Assembly (NCBI GenBank): GCA_965662545.1 | Contig: CBFIHZ010000040.1 | Span: 1 to 28,923 of the forward strand | DNA length: 28,923 nt | Direction: 5' to 3' | Origin: CPC320 sp002684375 | GTDB lineage: Bacteria; Pseudomonadota; Alphaproteobacteria; Rhodobacterales; Rhodobacteraceae | Shown: positions 7,319 to 15,741 of the stretch, piece by piece | Position numbering within the stretch: the first letter of the stretch is position 1 | How the letters are laid out: each line of letters begins with the position of its first letter | Notes under the pieces: generated by a model | The model's database searches: none | What the model was told of the DNA's origin: nothing | Seen by the model: only the letters and a program-made list of their open reading frames with translations | Program-made: the position numbers and the translations under genes

Positions 7319-8197
7319 ATGGCCACGAAAGCCTCCAGATCCACCGCTCGTATTATGATGGCGCCTGCCGTAGTCTTGCTTTTGGGCTGGATGTTGGTGC
7401 CCCTAATCATGACGCTCTACTTTTCGTTCAAGAAATACCTTCCACTGCGCGGAGACAGTCTTGAGCGCGGACTTGATTGGGTTGGTTTTACAAACTACAG
7501 CCGGTTTATTTCGTCGAGTTCTTTCTGGCCCAGTATTGAAACCACATTGATCATGGTTGGCGGTGTTCTTTTGATCACAGTGGTGTTTGGTATCCTGTTG
7601 GCATTGTTGCTAGATCAACCAATGTGGGGGCAAGGTTTCGTTCGTATTCTTGTGATTGCGCCATTTTTCGTGATGCCGACTGTATCCGCGCTGGTGTGGA
7701 AAAATATGCTGATGGATCCTGTTAATGGCATTTTTGCCCATCTTTGGCGGTTCTTTGGCGCTGAACCTGTGGCGTGGTTGCAAGACGCGTCGCTTGGATC
7801 GATTATTGTTCTCGTTTCTTGGCAATGGCTTCCCTTTGCCACATTGATCCTGCTGACCGCGACCCAGTCGCTGGACAGCGAACAGTTGGAAGCAGCCGAA
7901 ATGGACGGTGCCCCGGTGCTCAAACGCTTTTGGTATATTGTGCTGCCACATTTGGCCCGTGCGATCACCATTGTGATCCTCATTCAGACAATTTTCCTGC
8001 TGTCGGTCTTTGCAGAAATTTTCGTGACCACCGGTGGTGCTTTTGGCACCCGCACACTGACCTATCTGATTTTCCAGCGGGTCATTGATAGCCAGAACAT
8101 TGGGCTGGGGTCTGCAGGCGGTGTTTATGCCATTCTCCTTGCCAATATTGTTGCCATCTTCCTGATGCGCATCGTTGGTAAAAATCTAGACACATAG
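7319..8197 (+). CDS. smoF: Polyol ABC transporter permease (MalF-type)
   Basis: 292 residues with about six membrane segments, the first at about 13-35 (MMAPAVVLLLGWMLVPLIMTL). The cytoplasmic EAA loop EAAEMDGAPVLKRFW contacts the ATPase. It is the MalF-side inner-membrane subunit of a CUT1 importer. I chose the ATG at 7319, with AGGA at 7303-7306; the frame is open to a TTG at 7265 but that part (MTFVPSWMG) looks non-coding. It is separated from smoE by 110 bp containing the stem-loop and is 14 bp from smoG. Confidence 0.9.
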   Translation: MATKASRSTARIMMAPAVVLLLGWMLVPLIMTLYFSFKKYLPLRGDSLERGLDWVGFTNYSRFISSSSFWPSIETTLIMVGGVLLITVVFGILLALLLDQPMWGQGFVRILVIAPFFVMPTVSALVWKNMLMDPVNGIFAHLWRFFGAEPVAWLQDASLGSIIVLVSWQWLPFATLILLTATQSLDSEQLEAAEMDGAPVLKRFWYIVLPHLARAITIVILIQTIFLLSVFAEIFVTTGGAFGTRTLTYLIFQRVIDSQNIGLGSAGGVYAILLANIVAIFLMRIVGKNLDT

Positions 8198-8211
8198 GGG
8201 CGGCTGATTAC

Positions 8212-9042
8212 ATGGCACGAGCCGTTAAAACACAGCGCAAGATTATCACAACCATCGCCGCATGGACGATTGGACTGATAATCTTTTTTCCAATTTTCTG
8301 GACAATTCTAACCAGCTTTAAGACCGAGGCGCAGGCAATCAATGACCCGCCCTTATTCTTTACCTTTGATTGGACTTTTGAAAACTATGCTGTTGTGCAA
8401 GAACGCTCCGATTATATGAAATTCCTGTGGAACTCGGTTATTATAGCCGGAGGATCCACGTTACTTGGTATCCTCGTGGCGATCCCAGCCGCATGGTCGA
8501 TGGCTTTTGTGCCGTCCAAGCGAACCAAAGATATTTTGCTTTGGATGCTTTCGACCAAGATGTTACCGGCGGTGGGGGTTCTTTATCCGATCTCGCTTTT
8601 GTTCGTAGAATTTAATCTGCTCGATACCCGCAGTGGCCTGATGGTGGTGCTGATGTTAATCAATCTGCCAATTATTGTCTGGATGCTTTTTACCTATTTC
8701 AAGGAAATTCCTGGTGAAATTCTCGAAGCTGCCCGGATGGATGGTGCTAAATTCAAAGAGGAAATCCTTTACGTTTTAACACCAATGGCCATTCCAGGTA
8801 TCGCCTCCACAGTTCTGCTAAACTTTATCCTCGCTTGGAATGAAGCTTTCTGGACGTTGAACCTGACCGCGGCCAAAGCAGCGCCTCTGAGTGCTTTTAT
8901 CGCCAGTTATTCCAGTCCCGAAGGCCTGTTTTTTGCGAAACTCAGCGCGGCTTCGACCATGGCGATTGCGCCGGTCCTCATCCTTGGCTGGTTTAGCCAG
9001 AAACAACTTGTCCGCGGCCTGACCTTCGGCGCCGTGAAATAA
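8212..9042 (+). CDS. smoG: Polyol ABC transporter permease (MalG-type)
   Basis: 276 residues, six predicted membrane segments beginning IITTIAAWTIGLIIFFPIFW. The EAA loop reads EAARMDGAKFKEEIL, as in MalG-type partners of CUT1 systems. The C-terminus (LVRGLTFGAVK) is typical of the family. It is 14 bp after smoF and 12 bp before smoK. With SmoF it forms the membrane channel for sorbitol and mannitol; specificity is inferred from the operon. Confidence 0.92.
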   Translation: MARAVKTQRKIITTIAAWTIGLIIFFPIFWTILTSFKTEAQAINDPPLFFTFDWTFENYAVVQERSDYMKFLWNSVIIAGGSTLLGILVAIPAAWSMAFVPSKRTKDILLWMLSTKMLPAVGVLYPISLLFVEFNLLDTRSGLMVVLMLINLPIIVWMLFTYFKEIPGEILEAARMDGAKFKEEILYVLTPMAIPGIASTVLLNFILAWNEAFWTLNLTAAKAAPLSAFIASYSSPEGLFFAKLSAASTMAIAPVLILGWFSQKQLVRGLTFGAVK

Positions 9043-9054
9043 GGAACCTGAACT

Positions 9055-10059
9055 ATGGGACAAATCCAACTCAAACAGGTGACCAAGACATTTGGTGACG
9101 TGGAAGTAATCCCGCCATTGGACCTCACCATACAGGATGGCGAGTTTACGGTCTTTGTCGGCCCGTCGGGCTGCGGTAAATCCACCCTGCTGCGTTTGAT
9201 TGCGGGACTTGAAGACATCACGGCGGGTCATATTGAGATCGATGGGAAGGACGCCACGGACGTCGTGCCCGCCAAACGCGGCCTTGCGATGGTGTTCCAA
9301 TCTTATGCGCTTTACCCGCATATGACAGTGCGAAAAAATATTGCCTTCCCGTTGCGCATGGCGAAACTTGGTAAAGCCGAGATAAATAAACGTGTAGAGA
9401 ACGCTGCGTCGGTGCTAAATTTAACCGACTATCTGGAACGTCGTCCGGGACAGCTGTCTGGTGGTCAACGCCAGCGCGTGGCCATTGGTCGTGCGATTGT
9501 GCGTGAACCGGCAGCGTTCCTGCTTGACGAGCCATTGTCGAACCTTGACGCTGCGTTGCGCGTTGGTATGCGGCTTGAGATAAGTGAACTGCACAAACGG
9601 CTTGAAACCACGATGGTTTATGTGACCCATGATCAAGTCGAAGCGATGACTATGGCAGATAAAATTGTCGTGCTCCAAGCCGGGAGGATTGAGCAAGTCG
9701 GCTCTCCGCTTGAGTTGTACCGCACTCCGTGCAACACGTTTGTTGCGGGGTTTATTGGGTCGCCCAAAATGAACCTGATCACTGGTGGTGAAGCGGGTAA
9801 ATACGATGCGCACACCATTGGCGTCCGCCCTGAGCACATCGATGTCGTCGAAAGCGGTGGTCAATGGAAGGGCACAGTGGGAGTGGCCGAGCACTTAGGT
9901 TCTGACACGTTTTTCCATATCCACAACACTGGGTTGGCAGAGATGGTGACCGTGCGTGCCATTGGGGATGTGAGCCTTACACACGGTGATACGATCCACT
10001 TGGCCCCAAGGGCAGGTGAAATCCACCGATTTGATGCTGGGGGGCTGCGGATCGCGTGA
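9055..10059 (+). CDS. smoK: Polyol ABC transporter ATP-binding protein (MalK/UgpC-type)
   Basis: 334 residues. Walker A GPSGCGKST at 36-44, Q-loop Gln82, signature LSGGQ at 134-138, Walker B FLLDEP at 155-160 and the switch His at about 192 (VTHD) are all intact. The C-terminal third (GVRPEHIDV, then TVRAIGDVSLTHGDTIHLA) is the TOBE/OB regulatory domain of MalK-like ATPases. It energises import through SmoFG from the cytoplasmic face. Its TGA overlaps the ATG of smoS (TGATG), so the two are probably translationally coupled. Confidence 0.93.
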   Translation: MGQIQLKQVTKTFGDVEVIPPLDLTIQDGEFTVFVGPSGCGKSTLLRLIAGLEDITAGHIEIDGKDATDVVPAKRGLAMVFQSYALYPHMTVRKNIAFPLRMAKLGKAEINKRVENAASVLNLTDYLERRPGQLSGGQRQRVAIGRAIVREPAAFLLDEPLSNLDAALRVGMRLEISELHKRLETTMVYVTHDQVEAMTMADKIVVLQAGRIEQVGSPLELYRTPCNTFVAGFIGSPKMNLITGGEAGKYDAHTIGVRPEHIDVVESGGQWKGTVGVAEHLGSDTFFHIHNTGLAEMVTVRAIGDVSLTHGDTIHLAPRAGEIHRFDAGGLRIA

Positions 10060-10829
10060 TGAGACTGGCTGGAAAATCTACTTTAATTACCGGGGCTGCG
10101 CGCGGAATAGGCTTGGCCTTTGCCAAGACCTATGTTGCCGAGGGCGCAAAGGTCGCAATCGCCGATATCGATGAGGCGCGTGCTCACGCCGCCGCCCTGA
10201 GCATCGGCGAGGGTGCTATTGCCGTTCATATGGATGTGGCCGATCAGGCCAGTATTGATGCCGGTGTTGCTGCCACTGCAGATGCCTTTGGTCAAATTGA
10301 CGTCTTGATCAACAATGCGGCAATCTTCTCGGCGGCTCCAATCAGCGAAGTCACGCGCCAAGACTATACCCGCGTCTTCGACATCAATGTTGCGGGCACT
10401 CTTTTTACTTTGCAGGCCGTCGCTGAACATATGATCGAACGTGGTATCAAAGGCCGGATTATCAACATGGCAAGCCAAGCGGGGCGACGTGGCGAAAGTC
10501 TTGTTGCCGTTTATTGTGCCAGCAAAGCGGCGATTATCTCACTGACCCAATCGGCCGGTTTGAACTTGATCCAGCATGGCATCAATGTGAACGCCATAGC
10601 ACCCGGGGTGGTGGACGGCGCTCATTGGGATGGTGTCGATGCTTTTTTTGCAAAATACGAAGGTAAACCACTGGGTCAGAAGAAGAGCGAGGTTGGGAGA
10701 GCTGTGCCCTTTGGCCGAATGGGTGTGGCTGAGGACCTGACCGGGATGGCCGTGTTTCTTGCCAGCGATGAGGCTGCCTACATTGTGGCCCAGACCTACA
10801 ATGTTGATGGCGGAAGCTGGATGAGCTGA
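10059..10829 (+). CDS. smoS: Sorbitol (L-iditol/D-glucitol) dehydrogenase, short-chain family
   Basis: 256 residues, the same length as the R. sphaeroides enzyme as I recall it. The SDR features are intact: nucleotide loop TGAARGIG (11-18), NNAA (85-88), Asn110, Ser139 (NMASQ) and the YCASK catalytic pair Tyr152/Lys156; Asp36 and Asp38 after the second strand suggest NAD+ preference. It oxidises D-glucitol to D-fructose, and in the R. sphaeroides homologue also galactitol to tagatose. The blocks NMASQAGRRGE, NAIAPGVVDG and NVDGGSWMS are strongly SmoS-like. I used the ATG at 10059, overlapping the smoK stop, rather than the GTG three bases earlier. It overlaps mtlK by one base. Confidence 0.93.
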   Translation: MRLAGKSTLITGAARGIGLAFAKTYVAEGAKVAIADIDEARAHAAALSIGEGAIAVHMDVADQASIDAGVAATADAFGQIDVLINNAAIFSAAPISEVTRQDYTRVFDINVAGTLFTLQAVAEHMIERGIKGRIINMASQAGRRGESLVAVYCASKAAIISLTQSAGLNLIQHGINVNAIAPGVVDGAHWDGVDAFFAKYEGKPLGQKKSEVGRAVPFGRMGVAEDLTGMAVFLASDEAAYIVAQTYNVDGGSWMS

Positions 10830-12319
10830 TGACAGAGCAAATAACTGACCATACCGTGATTGGGCTCTCTAACGCGACGCTTGAGGCTCTGCCGGATGGA
10901 GTATCCACCCCGTCCTACGATCGCTCAAAGCTCACCCCGGGGATCGTACACATCGGTTTGGGCAACTTCCATCGTGCGCATCAGGCTTGGTATCTCCATA
11001 GACTTATGCAACGCGGTCTGGCGCATAATTGGGCCATCATTGGTGCAGGTGTGCGCCACTGCGATGCGATAATGCGACAGCGTTTGCTAAAACAGGACTG
11101 TTTGACCACTCTGGTTGAGTTGGACCCAGACAGCGCTTCTGTGGAGGTCATCGGATCGATGATCGATTTTGTCGAGGTTCACCCCGAAAACGGGCCGCTG
11201 ATCCTCGCCATGTCAAACCCGCAGATCCGGATCGTGTCCTTGACTGTCACCGAAGGTGGCTATTATCAATCCGAGGCTGGGGATGTTGATGTCACCCACC
11301 CTGATATTGTGCATGACATTGCCAATCCTGACCGACCCATCACGGCGTTTGGCGCAATGGTTGCCGCCTATCGCGCTAGGCGGGAGGCCGGACACCCACC
11401 CTTTACGGGTCAATGTTGTGACAATCTTCAAAATAACGGCGATGTTTTACGGCGCACTGTCGTCGCTTTGGCGCGACTGACAGACCCGGATCTTGCACAA
11501 TGGATTGACGAGACTGCTCTTTTTCCCAATGCTATGGTTGACTGTATTGTGCCGGTAACGGGACAAGCGGAGCTGTCCTTTGTCCGAAATATAGGTATTG
11601 AGGACTCGGTTCCAGTCACCCATGAAAACTATCGCCAATGGGTCGTTGAAGATCGATTTTGCGCGGGTCGCCCTCCTTGGGAACATGTTGGTGCCACGAT
11701 AACGGACAATGTTCACGCCTATGAGAGCATGAAAATTCGCATCCTGAATGCTGGGCATCAGGTATTGGCTAATACGGGTGAAATTTTGGGTATTGAAACG
11801 ATTGCTGATTGCATGACAGATCCTTTGATTCCCGCTTTTTTTCACCGGGTGCAAACCAGAGAATTTCTGCCGTACGTTGCTGCTGTTGAAGATATCGCTC
11901 CGGAAGATTATCTCGCTTTGATTGAACGGCGGTTTGCGAACCCCAAAATTCGGGATACCACGCGTCGGGTTGCTTTTGATGGCTCTTCGCGTCATCCCGG
12001 CTTTGTTTTGCCGATCCTGCGGAATGCATTGGCCTCTGGGGGAGAGGTGGACGGGCTTGCTCTCGTTGAAGCACTCTGGGCGCGGATGTGCGCCGGCATC
12101 CGTGAAGACCGCACGGTTATCGAACCAAATGACCCGTTTTGGGACCAGCTCTCTGCGACGGCCGGACACGCGAAATCCAATCCGGTTGTCTGGCTTGAAA
12201 TGCGTGAGATTTATGGCGATCTAGCAGATTACCCGCAGTTTGCAGACGCGTTTTCATGTTGGTTGAAACTAATCTGGAGCGATGGGGTCCGGGCCGCTTT
12301 AAAGGTTTATTGCAGTTAA
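10829..12319 (+). CDS. mtlK: Mannitol 2-dehydrogenase, polyol-specific long-chain family
   Basis: 496 residues. The N-terminal Rossmann domain starts VHIGLGNFHRAHQAWY (about 40-55), and TEGGYY follows at about 141-146. The polyol-specific long-chain dehydrogenase signature is complete: Lys302, Asn307 and His310 in KIRILNAGH, corresponding to the Lys-Asn-His catalytic set of Pseudomonas mannitol dehydrogenase; there is no metal. It oxidises D-mannitol to D-fructose with NAD+, and related enzymes also use D-arabinitol. It is the last gene of the smo operon, starting within the smoS stop (TGATG). No fructokinase or xylulokinase gene follows, so the ketose kinase must be elsewhere. Confidence 0.93.
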   Translation: MTEQITDHTVIGLSNATLEALPDGVSTPSYDRSKLTPGIVHIGLGNFHRAHQAWYLHRLMQRGLAHNWAIIGAGVRHCDAIMRQRLLKQDCLTTLVELDPDSASVEVIGSMIDFVEVHPENGPLILAMSNPQIRIVSLTVTEGGYYQSEAGDVDVTHPDIVHDIANPDRPITAFGAMVAAYRARREAGHPPFTGQCCDNLQNNGDVLRRTVVALARLTDPDLAQWIDETALFPNAMVDCIVPVTGQAELSFVRNIGIEDSVPVTHENYRQWVVEDRFCAGRPPWEHVGATITDNVHAYESMKIRILNAGHQVLANTGEILGIETIADCMTDPLIPAFFHRVQTREFLPYVAAVEDIAPEDYLALIERRFANPKIRDTTRRVAFDGSSRHPGFVLPILRNALASGGEVDGLALVEALWARMCAGIREDRTVIEPNDPFWDQLSATAGHAKSNPVVWLEMREIYGDLADYPQFADAFSCWLKLIWSDGVRAALKVYCS

Positions 12320-12325
12320 ATGAAG

Positions 12326-12339
12326 CGCCCAGTTGGGCG
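12326..12339 (+). terminator. Short hairpin after mtlK, possible weak terminator
   Basis: CGCCC (12326-12330) and GGGCG (12335-12339) pair around AGTT, seven bases after the mtlK stop. The following bases are A-rich, not T-rich, so intrinsic termination on the plus strand is doubtful. Confidence 0.3.
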
Positions 12340-13193
12340 GAAGCAAAACAATAAATAGATCACCCAATGCGCACTGATTTGATCTGGTCCCCAATCTGGC
12401 TCCTTTCAGGCAACCCTTGCTGTAACGAAGATAAGTCAAGGTAGCGAAATATACACAGAAGGTTTGATGTGGCGCAGCGCGCTTCCTGCAACCTTGAGGT
12501 TTGAAACGGCCATAAGTTCCATCATATTTGGACCTGTGGGTTTATAATATTGAGAATTTGGAACTAACATGAGGATCCGCAGTCGGGATTGTATGAGGGC
12601 GTTGATAAGGAAATCTGTCGACAGCATGGTCAGAGGTTTTCAAAGGGCGTTGATCTGCAGATGGGTTGGGCACTTCCAAGTCTCGTGCGGTTTCGTCACA
12701 GTTCAACGGCAGGGGGGTCCCTTCTTTCTGGTATCTGAAAGAAATTTGGGCAGTGGCGTTTTTCTCTTGCGCTAAGCCAGTCACACCGCGCGTATTTTCT
12801 ACAGAATGACGTCTCTGATGCGCCGCAGTCACCATCCCTCTCCGCATATTACTTTTTTATTGCAGGGTAATTGCGGCTCAGAACCCATGGTCTCGTGTTT
12901 CGAGCGGACATGAGTTGGTTTCCCCTAGCAATTTGCCGGTGAAGCTCTCAAATCATCAAAGCCCGCGGAAGCACGGGGCGGACGCATCGCTTACATGCAT
13001 GTGGAGCAAGGAAAAATATTAGAGTCTTACCGTATCTATGGAAACAGAGCCATCTAAGCCAAAAAGCGGTAGCTGATCTTTTTTATGATCTAAGCAAATC
13101 AATTCTGGGTCGGAAATGGGCCATTTCACAGTCGTAGATTATTTGTCCGCACCGGAAAATCATGTACCCTTATCAGATGCTAACCGAAACAAT
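12340..13193. other. About 850 bp without a recognisable gene
   Basis: Between the ends of two convergent operons. Short open frames exist on both strands (minus 12627-12436 and 12847-12542, plus 12569-12775), but they overlap each other, lack ribosome binding sites and show no motif I know. I looked for insertion-sequence fragments, tRNA-like folds and long repeats and saw none. It may be decayed coding DNA. Confidence 0.35.
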
Positions 13194-14318
13194 TCATGGC
13201 ATTAAAATTTCGCGTACAGTGGCTGCATCATCCAAACGGTCCATCGCGGCATTCAGATCATTAAACCCAATTGTCCGAGACAACAATTTATCCACCGGTA
13301 ACTTGCCATCCTGAAACATTGAAAGATAACGTGGAATATCGCGTTTCGGTACGCAACTGCCCATGTAAGACCCTTTGAGACAGCGCTCTTCGGCTGAGAG
13401 GCTGAGGTGCGACAAAGTAATTTTTGCTTCTGGTCCGGGCATGCCAGCCGTGACCGTTGTGCCGCCCCGTCTGGTAATTTGATAGGCCGTCTCAAGAGCT
13501 TTTGCGGATCCCGCGGTTTCTACGGCCACATGGGACCCTCCCAAAGTGGCTTCACGCACCTGCGAGACACAATCACTATCGGCAGCATTGATCGCAAAAT
13601 CTGCTCCTAGCTCGCGGGCCAGTTGCAATTTTTGGGGATTTAAATCGAGCGCAATAATTCTTCCTGCACCAGCGGCGACAGCCGCCAGCAGAGCGCTTAA
13701 ACCGACACCGCCCAGACCGACAACTGCCACATGTTCACCTGGTTTTACCCCTGCTGTGTTCAAGAGGGCACCTACTCCGGTTACCACGCCACATCCAAAA
13801 AGTGCGGCATGTTCAAAGGGAATAGACTTGTCGATTTTGATCAATGCATCTTTCGACATTACGGCGTATTCTGCAAAACCCGCAACGCCAGAGTGATGAT
13901 GAATGCGCTGGCCGTTTTTGTGCAATCGTGTTGTGCCATCCCATAGGACGGCATCGGCGTTTGTCATCGTGGCGGGCTCGCAAAGTGCGGGACGACCGAC
14001 AGCACACATTTCACAATGGCCACAGCTTGCCACATATGTTGGGACAACATGATCCCCTTTGTCAAAACCCTGAACGCCCTCACCAAGTTCAACAACGATG
14101 CCGGCGGCTTCATGACCTATTACAATTGGCATCGGCTTGCCGCGCTCGCCATTGATTGCAACCAAATCAGAGTGACACAGTCCCACGGCTTTAATCTGGA
14201 CCAAGACTTCGCCCCGCTTAGGCCCATCCAGTTCCACCTCTTCGATCTGCAGGGGTTTACTTTCGCAATAAGGTCGAGGCAGTCCAGATTCTCTTAGTAC
14301 TGCTGCCCTGATTTTCAT
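13194..14318 (-). CDS. Zinc-dependent medium-chain alcohol dehydrogenase
   Basis: 374 residues. Catalytic zinc ligands are present: Cys48 (GLCHSD), His69 with Glu70 (GHEAAG) and Cys176 (FGCGVVTG). The structural-zinc set Cys99-Cys102-Cys105-Cys113 (CGHCEMC...C) is complete. The nucleotide loop GLGGVG is at 201-206, with Asp225 after it pointing to NAD(H). Overall it is class III/Zn-ADH-like and cytoplasmic. ATG 14318 has AGGAG about 7 bases upstream, better than the TTG or other codons further up. It follows the transaminase gene by 10 bp as the last gene of the operon. By position it may oxidise an amino alcohol to the aldehyde, or interconvert a semialdehyde with its hydroxy acid; both are inference. 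Confidence 0.88.
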   Translation of the reverse strand: MKIRAAVLRESGLPRPYCESKPLQIEEVELDGPKRGEVLVQIKAVGLCHSDLVAINGERGKPMPIVIGHEAAGIVVELGEGVQGFDKGDHVVPTYVASCGHCEMCAVGRPALCEPATMTNADAVLWDGTTRLHKNGQRIHHHSGVAGFAEYAVMSKDALIKIDKSIPFEHAALFGCGVVTGVGALLNTAGVKPGEHVAVVGLGGVGLSALLAAVAAGAGRIIALDLNPQKLQLARELGADFAINAADSDCVSQVREATLGGSHVAVETAGSAKALETAYQITRRGGTTVTAGMPGPEAKITLSHLSLSAEERCLKGSYMGSCVPKRDIPRYLSMFQDGKLPVDKLLSRTIGFNDLNAAMDRLDDAATVREILMP

Positions 14319-14328
14319 GGCAATACTC

Positions 14329-15636
14329 CTACTGCTCACTCAGCTGTGGTAACGCGACCGCTTCTTCCAGCGATTGTTCAAGTAGATCTAGACCTTCATC
14401 GAGCACCTGCTCTGAAATGGAAAGTGGGACCAGCAGTCGGATTACATTTCGTGTCGGGCCGGCCGTGACCAAAATCAGCCCATTGTGCAGCGCCCGCTGT
14501 GCTATTTTTGCGGCGAGTTCCCCATCGGGGTCGCGACTTTGTCGGTCTCTGACAATTTCTATGGCATTCATACATCCGAGAGCGCGAACATCGCCAATGC
14601 AGTCGAGCGAATTTCTCTGAGCCATCTTGCGCAAACGAGCGTCAATTCTTTCCCCCATATTCAGCCCTCGGGCCAATAAGCTTTCAGTTTCGATTTCGTC
14701 GAGGACTGCCAGTGCCGCAGCACAGGCAATCGGGTTCCCCCCAAAGGTGCCACCCAAGCCACCTGGTGGCACCGTGTCAATGATATCCGCCCTGCCCACG
14801 ACACCTGAAATTGGCAACCCTCCGCCAATGCTCTTGCCGACGCAGCTTAGGTCGGGGTGTATGCCGAAATGCTCCATTGCAAACATTTTACCGGTCCGAC
14901 CCATACCTGATTGAATTTCGTCAGCAACCAGTACGATGCCATGAGCATCACAAAGATCTCTCAGGTACTCAACAAATTCTGGTGTCGCAATATTATACCC
15001 TCCCTCGCCCTGAACCGGCTCAAAAAAGATCGCAGCAATTTGGTCTGGCGGGCAATCACTTCGGAATAATGTATCAAAGGCGCGTTTGGTATCTTCTAAA
15101 GAAATGCCGTGGAAATCATCTGGAAACGGTAGGCGGTATATATCTGATGGAAATGGACCAAATCCCTGCTTGAAGGGGATCATCCGGGCGCTTAGCGCCA
15201 TACCCATATAAGACCGGCCGTGATATCCGTTTGTAAATGTAATCAAAGCGGGCCGTTTTGTGTAATAGCGTGCAATTTTTATGGCATTTTCTACGGCTTC
15301 GCCACCCGCCGAAAAAAACAGTGATTTTTTGGCAAAATCACCGGGCAAGAGCGCGTTCAATCGTTCTGCTAAAGTTATATAACTCTCATAGGGAGTGACT
15401 TGAAAACATGTGTGCGTCAGACTGTCGAGTTGCTGTTTTATGGCTGATACCACACGGTCGTTGCGGTGACCTGTGTTCTGGCAACCGATACCGCCGCAAA
15501 AATCTATATAGCGCTTGCCTTCCACATCCCAGATTTCGGCGTTCTCTGCTCTTTCGGCAATAAATGTCGATGAATAAGCGATGGCTCGGGCTACCGCATT
15601 ATCTCGCCGGATTTCAAATTCCTTATTGGTCGTCAT
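14329..15636 (-). CDS. gabT: 4-aminobutyrate transaminase (GabT-like, class III aminotransferase)
   Basis: 435 residues. Active-site residues fall at the same numbers as I recall for E. coli GabT: Ile50, Arg141 (YHGR), Glu211 (QGEGGY), Asp239 (ADEIQSG), Lys268 (VGKSIGGG, Schiff base) and Thr297; Arg400 in NVIRLLVPL replaces Arg398. Ile50 plus Glu211 separates GABA-type from ornithine-type enzymes. The reaction would be 4-aminobutyrate (or 5-aminovalerate) plus 2-oxoglutarate giving the semialdehyde and glutamate. It lies between the binding-protein gene and the alcohol dehydrogenase gene, without a succinate-semialdehyde dehydrogenase gene. That unusual context means the true substrate could be another omega-amine. 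Confidence 0.85.
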   Translation of the reverse strand: MTTNKEFEIRRDNAVARAIAYSSTFIAERAENAEIWDVEGKRYIDFCGGIGCQNTGHRNDRVVSAIKQQLDSLTHTCFQVTPYESYITLAERLNALLPGDFAKKSLFFSAGGEAVENAIKIARYYTKRPALITFTNGYHGRSYMGMALSARMIPFKQGFGPFPSDIYRLPFPDDFHGISLEDTKRAFDTLFRSDCPPDQIAAIFFEPVQGEGGYNIATPEFVEYLRDLCDAHGIVLVADEIQSGMGRTGKMFAMEHFGIHPDLSCVGKSIGGGLPISGVVGRADIIDTVPPGGLGGTFGGNPIACAAALAVLDEIETESLLARGLNMGERIDARLRKMAQRNSLDCIGDVRALGCMNAIEIVRDRQSRDPDGELAAKIAQRALHNGLILVTAGPTRNVIRLLVPLSISEQVLDEGLDLLEQSLEEAVALPQLSEQ

Positions 15637-15663
15637 GTGATTACTCTCAAAAACCTATCCGCC

Positions 15664-15707
15664 GGTCGCATTTTTGCGGCCTTGTTCGTCGGGGCGAAGA
15701 TCGCCCC
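15664..15707 (-). promoter_or_regulatory. Two consecutive stem-loops between the binding-protein and transaminase genes
   Basis: Read in the direction of transcription, the first hairpin pairs 15707-15701 with 15697-15691 (GGGGCGA with TCGCCCC, 3-nt loop). The second pairs 15681-15675 with 15670-15664 (seven pairs, one of them G-T, with a 4-nt loop). No T-run follows either. As after smoE, a stable structure follows a binding-protein gene and may stabilise its message over the downstream part. Confidence 0.55.
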
Positions 15708-15741
15708 AACTGTTTGGTTTAATCAGTGGCCTATTGTACCA

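Noticed and set aside
11447..12169. 240-codon minus-strand open frame within mtlK
   Set aside because: Shadow of mtlK, whose plus-strand product has all catalytic residues; the antisense product has no recognisable domain.
12326..12339. Hairpin after mtlK as a strong intrinsic terminator
   Set aside because: Only five pairs and no T-tract; kept as a weak candidate only.
12542..12847. 101-codon minus-strand open frame in the gene-free gap
   Set aside because: No recognised family, no ribosome binding site, and it overlaps an opposite open frame of similar quality.
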